A DNA stretch of 64,000 bases, taken from positions 1,488,001 through 1,552,000 of the forward strand of contig RQOL01000882.1 of NCBI GenBank assembly GCA_013076295.1, read 5' to 3'. The notes under the pieces are model-generated. The model was given only the letters and a program-made list of their open reading frames with translations. It searched no databases and was not told the origin of the DNA. The stretch is from Sanderia malayensis. Lineage: Eukaryota; Cnidaria; Scyphozoa; Semaeostomeae; Pelagiidae. The position numbers and the translations under genes are program-made. Positions 57,863 through 64,000 of the stretch are shown here, piece after piece; the first letter of the stretch is position 1, and every line of letters starts with the position of its first letter.

Positions 57863-59071
57863 GAATTATAATCAACATCAGCAATACTGTTCATGTCAAA
57901 GAAGAAACTTTGATTTGCTATGTCTTAAAATTACCAACTTGTAACGTCATATGATTGATGACGCCACAGAATTATTGTCCACTCCAACAAAACTTAAAAC
58001 CCAATACTTGATTCAAAACTTTAAAACTCAAGCACTTTTTAATGGTTATATTTGACAATTTGGGGTAAATTAATAAAAGATATCGTGGTACTAGTACAGA
58101 ATTTTTGACATCATTAAAAATTCCACTTTTGGTGAAATTTCCAAACGTTTTAACACAAATTTGAAAATAAACATGGTCGATTTGCTGTTATTCTAATATA
58201 AAATGCAATAAAATGTAGATCACTTTGATGGTGAGTGGAGAAAGACTCCCTGTCCAACTGTAATTTGTCAGGCAGACATTAACAAGACAATGACCTGAAC
58301 ATGACACCGAAAGTTGAAAAATTTATTAATTATTGCCTGCATCATTTTGATTTCGAGAGCCATCTTTTAAATTATAATTAAGAACAAAGGAATAATGAAG
58401 ATAATATAACGGGATGAATCATTTACTCATTCAAAGTTCCTTTTTTGTTACAAATATGCCATGCCACACTATCAATGTTTGTGTAAAACAATCAAGTTGG
58501 TATATATATATAGCCAATGCACAATATATCATTCAATAGTAAACATTTTTATCAGTTTAAAAATGGTATTTCCTGGTTTTTCTGCAGTCGCAGCAGAATG
58601 TTTTTAACAGAAGATGAAACAGAAGCAATAGACTTGAGCATTTTAGGGTCAGCCTCTGTAATAGAAAATTACCATCCATTTAAAGGCAGCATTTGCATTT
58701 TCGCGCACTTGGGTTTAATTTGCGAGAGCATTGTTAACAACGAAATAAGAGTTAAAAGAATTTTGTGAACGCTTAAATGTAAAAAAGAAAAGGCCAAATT
58801 TTGTCAATCGGCGGTAATCATTAAAGTATCCCAAATTTATCCCAAGTTACCCCCAGACTATCCTCAAATGGATGATGAGATAACAATTATTTCTAGTAAT
58901 AAATGATCATTACTGTATGTGAGATTTCCCAAGTTGTCTTCCATGCAGATATTACTCAGTTTACATTATGATTCAAGCTCAATGGACGATGAAATGACTT
59001 AGACTATATATTTTATATTTATATATTTATATTTATATTTATATTTATAAAATATATTTTTCTTCTACCAG
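57863..59071. other. Intronic part of duplicated segment, no confident exon
   Basis: Sequence from 57863 to about 58850 is duplicated at 61485-62480. An open frame in this copy (58517-58768) is not conserved in the other, so I do not call it. At 58890-59000 the sequence resembles the intron of the 224-bp repeat unit, followed by an (ATTTAT)n microsatellite at about 59010-59050. Confidence 0.45.
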
Positions 59072-59143
59072 AACCAGATGAAGATGATGATCATTTTGAT
59101 AGAAAAAGAGATCATTCTCTTCATGATAGTAATGATACGCTTG
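59072..59143 (+). CDS. 72-nt acidic tail exon (phase 1-1)
   Basis: The exon lies between TTTTCTTCTACCAG and GTAATA. It encodes EPDEDDDHFDRKRDHSLHD then SNDTLG. It is rich in Asp and His. The phase agrees with the other tail exons. It occurs once in the window. Confidence 0.6.
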
Positions 59144-59330
59144 GTAATAATTTGTAATGTTTTACTCTCATCGTTCCTTTAGCTATTGTGTCCCTCGTAA
59201 CACATTATCATATTCCAGATATTATCCCATATGTCAAGCATTTCTTAATATTTGGAAATAAGTTGGCGACTATTTTTGCCCGGTTACAACAACAGAAACA
59301 TTGCAAAATTATATGTAATCATTGTTTTAG

Positions 59331-59432
59331 TAACTAATGTTGATGATGAACATGGTGGAGGTGAACATGGTGATGAGAATGGTGAAAGTGGACATCATAC
59401 AATAAATGATATTCCCATTAATGAAAGTAAAG
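59331..59432 (+). CDS. 102-nt Gly/His/Glu-rich tail exon (phase 1-1)
   Basis: The exon lies between ATCATTGTTTTAG and GTAACA. It encodes VTNVDDEHGGGEHGDENGES followed by GHHTINDIPINESKG. The repeated EHG units suggest slippage expansion. The phase agrees with the other tail exons. The acceptor is good and the donor moderate. Confidence 0.58.
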
Positions 59433-59469
59433 GTAACAATATATCTTATTGCTTCAATAACACTCATGG

Positions 59470-60209
59470 CTAATGCATAGTTGCTGCTACTTTTAGAATC
59501 AATTACTTAGATTCCGAAATTAACGTCAATTTGATTATTGATGCTCTGAAATATATTTTCTTGATATTTGGAAAGCAACATGGCTATTCGCGCCCGGGAG
59601 TACACTGGAAATAAGCAAAGTTACAATTGATAAGAGATGTTTTGATCTAAGCTATGTTAATAAGTCCATACATTTCATAGCTTATATAATTATGAAAGTA
59701 ATTACAGTACGATATGAACACACGTCTTACGTCGCACTACCCTAAAGCACCTGACGATCACCATTGAATCTGAAGTTTTCTTATTGCAGATAAAAATGCC
59801 AAAAAACCAACATTTTTACAAGGTTAGTTATTTTTTGCAAATGTCTGTACTCAATACATTATTGTTTCCATACGGATCTATTATTGTTTTCGTTGACGAT
59901 TTTTGCGCAATGTCTTGGCAAGTTGTCATTTGCGAGGCTGTTGCGCATCGAGATGACCTCATAAACAATGCTGTTCTTAAATACCTTGCATTGGTTTCCT
60001 TTATTTTTGGTAAAGTTGGCACATGTGAACCTTTGTGAGCCTCTTTTTTAGGGATAAAAGGTCGTCAGTCAGCGCTGTAGTTTTTTAGTTCTGAATTATC
60101 TATTTTGCTACTTTTGCCATTTATTTCACATTTACATTAGTTAAAAAAGGATGCAAGGCTACAGCGACATATAAATTTTTTTTAGGAATAAAACGTCGTC
60201 TATCAAGGA
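59470..60209 (+). repeat. Block 4: copy of block 3 with 33-nt and 24-nt exons
   Basis: The copy starts at the same AATGCATAGTTGCTGC junction but without a 63-nt exon stub. Mini-exons are 59790-59822 (33 nt, DKNAKKPTFLQG) and 60186-60209 (24 nt, GIKRRLSR), identical in protein to block 3. The duplication continues through 60511 and 61064 and, with gaps, to about 62480. Confidence 0.68.
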
Positions 60210-60510
60210 GTAAGTACAATAATCTACAAAATTAATTCCATATCACTATGTTGGATTTAGATAAATTAATGCGATATCACTATGTTGGATTTAGATCTTT
60301 ACTGAAGATGTATTGCGAATATTCTTTGCATTTAATTAATTATGCCAAAGAAACGTGTTGAGGTTTGAGATTAAATGTTCTCTGTCATTGAAAAACGAGG
60401 CTAGTATTGTTGGTGACACGCTTGTAGTTTCATGTGGGGGTATTGTTCACTGGATGGTATGAGCACTCGTTGCCAATTCCTCTTTTAATATTTTTCATTT
60501 TCAATTCCAG

Positions 60511-61078
60511 AAGATATCATGAAAGCCGACCGGGATATAGAGCTAGGTAAGTAAACATCAGAGATCTATCTTCTTTTTGAAGTATGGTGACAACATTATT
60601 GGTTTGTTGTTGAAACAGTTGCTTTTCGACAGAGCCAAGGATAAATAGATCTGAGAAACTAACTTCTAAAACTGAAACATGTCATTTGCTCTGTAATGCT
60701 CTTTCATACATTTGACATGACACATGGGTGTTTTCATTTGTCTTTAATACATTCAGGAAATTAATTCGTCTATACCTTAATATAACAACAGTTTATGACA
60801 ACGATTCCCTCCGTATAATGAAGATCTAGCCTGTTTTGAGACTGACTTGCCAAACATTATCAAACCTATTTAGTTCAGATAATTGTCAAGACCAACTGTA
60901 CGTAAAGGCAAATGTAAATATCTATATGTAATGCAAGGATAGACCGAACATACTTGAAGATATTAGTGAAACCTCCGTATAACAGACAATTTGCAGGTGC
61001 CATCAATTTTGAGGTGTGCGCTAACAGACCTTCCATTGTGAGATTGTTTAATTTCTTTTTCAGGTGTTCAAAAAAGTG
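60511..61078 (+). CDS. Tail mini-exons of 36 nt and 15 nt (copy B)
   Basis: Exon 60511-60546 encodes EDIMKADRDIELG, identical to copy A. Exon 61064-61078 encodes GVQKSG (Asn to Ser against copy A), with acceptor TTTCTTTTTCAG improved from TTTTTTAG. Both are phase 1-1. Conservation of borders and frame between the two copies is the main support. Confidence 0.6.
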
Positions 61079-61169
61079 GTGAGCTATTCTACGATCTTTT
61101 TGGTGAATGAAAACTGCGTGGATGGCAAAATATATTTAAATTTAAAGGGCTTATGCAACCAAAGTGATA

Positions 61170-61452
61170 TACCGTATTTCTTCTAATAAGCGCCCGGGCG
61201 CTTATTCAATATTTTGCAAAGTTGGGTGGGCGCTTTAAAGAGGGGATGCGTATTTCGCAGTCCTGAAATTTTAAAATCGAAGAGCCTCCAAAACAAAAGA
61301 ATAATCTTATGTAGTTCGGAATGTTACTCAATATGAAGCAGTCAAGATAAACTTCAACTGTTGATCTTAACTGCACTTTTTGATTTTAGGGTAGGCGCTT
61401 ATTGGAGGGGGCCGTTAAAAGGGGGAGGGCGCTAATTAGATTAAATACGGTA
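61170..61452. mobile_element. TA-type MITE, copy B (uninterrupted)
   Basis: It runs from TA-CCGTATTTCTTCTAATAAG to ATTAGATTAAATACGG-TA. It contains the GCGCCCGGGCGC motif and serves as the empty-site reference for the insertions in copy A. Confidence 0.82.
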
Positions 61453-62584
61453 TCGATGCTCTTTCTCAACAATAATCAACATTAAGAATTATAATCAACA
61501 TCAGCAATACTGTTCATGTCAAAGAAAAAACGTTGATTTGCTACATCTTAATATTACCAACTTGTAACATCAGATGATTGATGACGCCACAGAATTATTG
61601 CCAACTCCAACAAAACTTAAATCCCAATACTTGATTGAAAACTTTGAAGATCAAGCACTTTTTAATGGTACTATTTGACAATTTGGGGTAAATTAATAAA
61701 AGATATCGTGGTACTTCAAGTACAGAGGTTTTCACATCATTAAATATCCCATCTCTGGTGAAATTTCAAAACGTTCTAATACAAATTTGGAAATAAACAT
61801 GGTCGATTTGCTGTTATTCTAATATAAAATGCAATAAAATGCAGATCACCTTGATGGTGGAGTCGAGAAAGATTCCCTGTCTAAATGTAACTTGTCAGGC
61901 AGATATTAACAAGGCAGCGACCTGAACATGACACCGAAAATTGAAAAATTAATTAATTATTGCCTACACCATTTTGACTTTGAGAGCCATCTTTTGAATT
62001 ATAAATAAGAACAAAGGAATAATGAAGAAAATATAACTGGATGAATCATTTACTCATTCAAAGTTCATTTTTGTTACAAATGTGCCACACTCTCAATGTT
62101 TGTGTGAAAGAATCAAGTTGGTAAATATAGAGCCCATGCACAATATATCATTCAATGGTTCAATAGTAAAAATTGTTGTCAGTTTAAAAATGGTATTTCC
62201 TAGTTTTTCTGCAGTCGCAGCAGAATGTTTTTTAGCAGAAGATGAAACAGAAGCAACACACTTGAGCATTTTAGGGTCAGCCTCTGTAATAGAAAATTAC
62301 TATTCATTTTAAAGGCAGCATTTGCATTTTTGCGCACTTGGGTTTAAATTGCAAGAGCATTGTTAACAACGATATATAAATTTTGTGAACGCTTAAATGC
62401 AAAAAAGACAAAACCAAATTTTGTCAATCGGCAGTAATCATTAAAGTATCCCGAATTTATCCCAAGATGTGAGCTTTCTGAAGTTTTCTTCCGTACAAAA
62501 ATTATTTCAGCTTACGTTATGATTCAATTTCAATTGTTATGCTATCAATGATAAAGTCACTTTATACAATGTTATTTATTATAG
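61453..62584. other. Second half of duplicated segment, no confident exon
   Basis: This matches 57863-58850 with point differences. A possible frame after TTTTTCTGCAG at 62212 has no good donor and is interrupted by a stop in the other copy. From about 62468 it turns into 224-bp-unit intron sequence leading to the next exon. Confidence 0.45.
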
Positions 62585-62870
62585 AACCCTTTGCTTCTAC
62601 GTCTACTGAAAGTAAAGATAGAGGGGCCAGCTATAAAGCTATTGTTGGTACGATATTAAATTATTTCTAACAATAATGATGATTACTGTATGTGAGCTTT
62701 CTAAAGTTGTCTTCCGTACAAAAATTATTTCAGCTTACGTTATGATTCAATTTCAATTGTTATGCTATCAATGATAAAGTTGCTTTAAACAATGTTATTT
62801 ATTATAGACGTCCCTGCTTCTACGTCCACTGAAAATAAAGACAGAGGTGCTAGCTCTAAAGCATTTGTTG
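62585..62870 (+). CDS. Last two 63-nt repeat exons
   Basis: Exon 62585-62647 starts EPFASTSTESKDRGAS and ends YKAIV; its donor is GTACGA, weaker than elsewhere. Exon 62808-62870 starts DVPASTSTENKDRGAS and ends SKAFV, with donor GTAAGA. Spacing is 223 bp. Both mix type A and type B features and are more diverged from arrays I-III, so they may represent the ancestral pair from which the arrays expanded. Confidence 0.72.
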
Positions 62871-63143
62871 GTAAGATGTTTAATTAATTCTAGCAATAGT
62901 TGCACCAGTCTAGATCCGCCTCTGCTTATCGGGATCAGTAAAGCGTAGTCGTAATATTATTCATCAAATCCATTATTACTAGGAGATTGGATTAAAGAAT
63001 TGTGGATTATTTCTAGATTCATCTCGATATTTTGCAGATTTGCATTGTATCGTTGTTTCTTAATTAGCGTTTTTCCCCTCATTACAATATGATAATTAAA
63101 GAAGAATGACTTATTTTATTGTAAAGCCATTTTTTTTATTCAG

Positions 63144-63199
63144 ATCCGGAAATGCCTGAGAAAGAACCATTGGTAAAACAACCAACATGGGAACCATAA
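63144..63199 (+). CDS. Terminal tail exon with stop codon
   Basis: The exon follows TTTTTTTTATTCAG in phase 1 and encodes DPEMPEKEPLVKQPTWEP, then TAA at 63197-63199. The acceptor is strong, the phase fits the preceding exon, and no later in-phase tail exon was found. It shares the Pro/Glu/Lys character of the linker exon at 22395 (EKEPSAK). No clear polyadenylation site was identified just downstream; AATAAA occurs at about 63598. Confidence 0.65.
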
Positions 63200-63483
63200 T
63201 AGCCAATTACATGATTTCGTGAGAACCAATTAAATACCAAGTAACATGCTTATTACCATACCTATTATTATATTACCAAGTAACATGCTAAAATTTTCGT
63301 ATTTTGATAATTTTGATCAAAATATCCTCAAGTTGTTATCCAAGTGCTTGGCGGATTTCACCTAATTGTTATGCTAGAACATAGCAATTAGGTAAAAGCA
63401 GTTAATTATTTTCGCTTGTATTTTAGTTTTATGCTTGATTTGGGTTGCATTGCACACTGAGGTAGCTACAATAATTAACCACG

Positions 63484-63701
63484 CAGTGGCGTAGATAGAA
63501 GGGGGTCAGCAGGGGGCGAAAAACCCCCCTGTAGAGGTAAATTGCTGTTTTGTCGGAAAAATGCTGATCTTGTCGGAAAATTGCTGATCTTGTCGGAAAA
63601 TAAATATCTTCTCTTTACGTTCAGTTCTGGCTAATTTTTAGATTTTGTCCGAAAATCTGAATTTCTCGCCCCCCCTATAAAATTTCCTATCTACGGCATT
63701 G
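63484..63701. mobile_element. 218-bp hAT-type MITE
   Basis: The ends CAGTGGCGTAGATAG and CTATCTACGGCATTG form a 15-bp imperfect inverted repeat. ACCACG lies on both sides (63478-63483 and 63702-63707), perhaps part of an 8-bp target duplication. Inside are three short repeats of TTGTCGGAAAAT type. Confidence 0.72.
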
Positions 63702-63707
63702 ACCACG

Positions 63708-64000
63708 CGGCAATTGTCGTTATAATTTTGGGCATTTTAATCCGACAAGTTATTGTCAGACATTCAAATTAACAAGTGCAGACTATAAAGTCAGTCCTCG
63801 TTTATACTCAGTTTAGTTTAGTTCATTGGCATTTCATATCTAACCATCCCCACTTTGAGAAATATAGAATGCAGTGGAATCATGTTTGTTACTTCCCAAT
63901 AGCGGGTGGGCTCATTTTAGTTCACAGGTCACTGTTTATTATTTACGGGTGGGCTCATTTTAGTTCATACTGTATATTACTTAGACACCGTAATGTGCAG
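63708..64000. other. Downstream flank
   Basis: A tandem pair of CGGGTGGGCTCATTTTAGTT lies at about 63904 and 63945. Nothing else is recognised. Confidence 0.5.

Noticed and set aside
58517..58768. Open frame with EDETEA peptide, similar frame at 62082-62312.
   Set aside because: The two copies read it in different frames or with stops and lack a matching donor.

Overview
The window looks like nuclear DNA of an invertebrate animal. It is AT-rich, its genes carry spliceosomal introns with GT..AG borders, and it encodes metazoan innate-immunity modules (Death, TIR, NACHT). It is also packed with LTR retrotransposons, a LINE, a Penelope remnant, Harbinger, hAT-, TTAA- and TA-type DNA elements and foldback palindromes. 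I cannot name the species. Nothing prokaryotic is present.

Layout. (a) About 1-16290 is a nested transposon graveyard. A minus-strand Ty3/gypsy element is split by a BEL/Pao element (itself interrupted by a TTAA-type element), a decayed Harbinger, a Penelope 3' end, a truncated Copia element, a hAT-like MITE, a 2.65-kb foldback element and a TA-type MITE. (b) 16424-40133 holds the globular domains of an NLR-like locus on the plus strand: a first NACHT exon, two short linker exons, a Death-domain exon, a shortened TIR, a full TIR, a linker exon, and a second NACHT spread over three exons. Its introns are swollen by palindromic elements, a 3.3-kb RTE-type LINE with an 8-bp target duplication, and a THAP-bearing element. 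(c) 40684-45555 is a TTAA-flanked element carrying a nearly intact Harbinger transposon with both of its genes. (d) 46007-63199 is the unusual part: about 33 candidate mini-exons of 15-102 nt, all phase 1-1, end in a terminal exon with a stop at 63197-63199. Nineteen of them are 63-nt exons encoding variants of one 21-residue repeat, mostly spaced every 224 bp. (e) 63200-64000 holds a small hAT-type MITE and simple repeats.

How the genes fit together. Death, TIR and linker modules all begin and end in phase 1. The NACHT module enters in phase 1 and leaves in phase 0. A 0-to-1 exon then opens the mini-exon series, so almost any subset of these exons can be joined without a frameshift. The simplest reading is a Death/TIR/NACHT intracellular receptor with a long, hydrophilic, probably disordered C-terminal tail. 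Tail length and content could vary by exon skipping or by unequal crossing-over. Whether the first NACHT belongs to the same transcription unit or to a tandem paralogue cannot be decided from sequence alone. No 5' start exon was found for either, and all splice calls are by eye.
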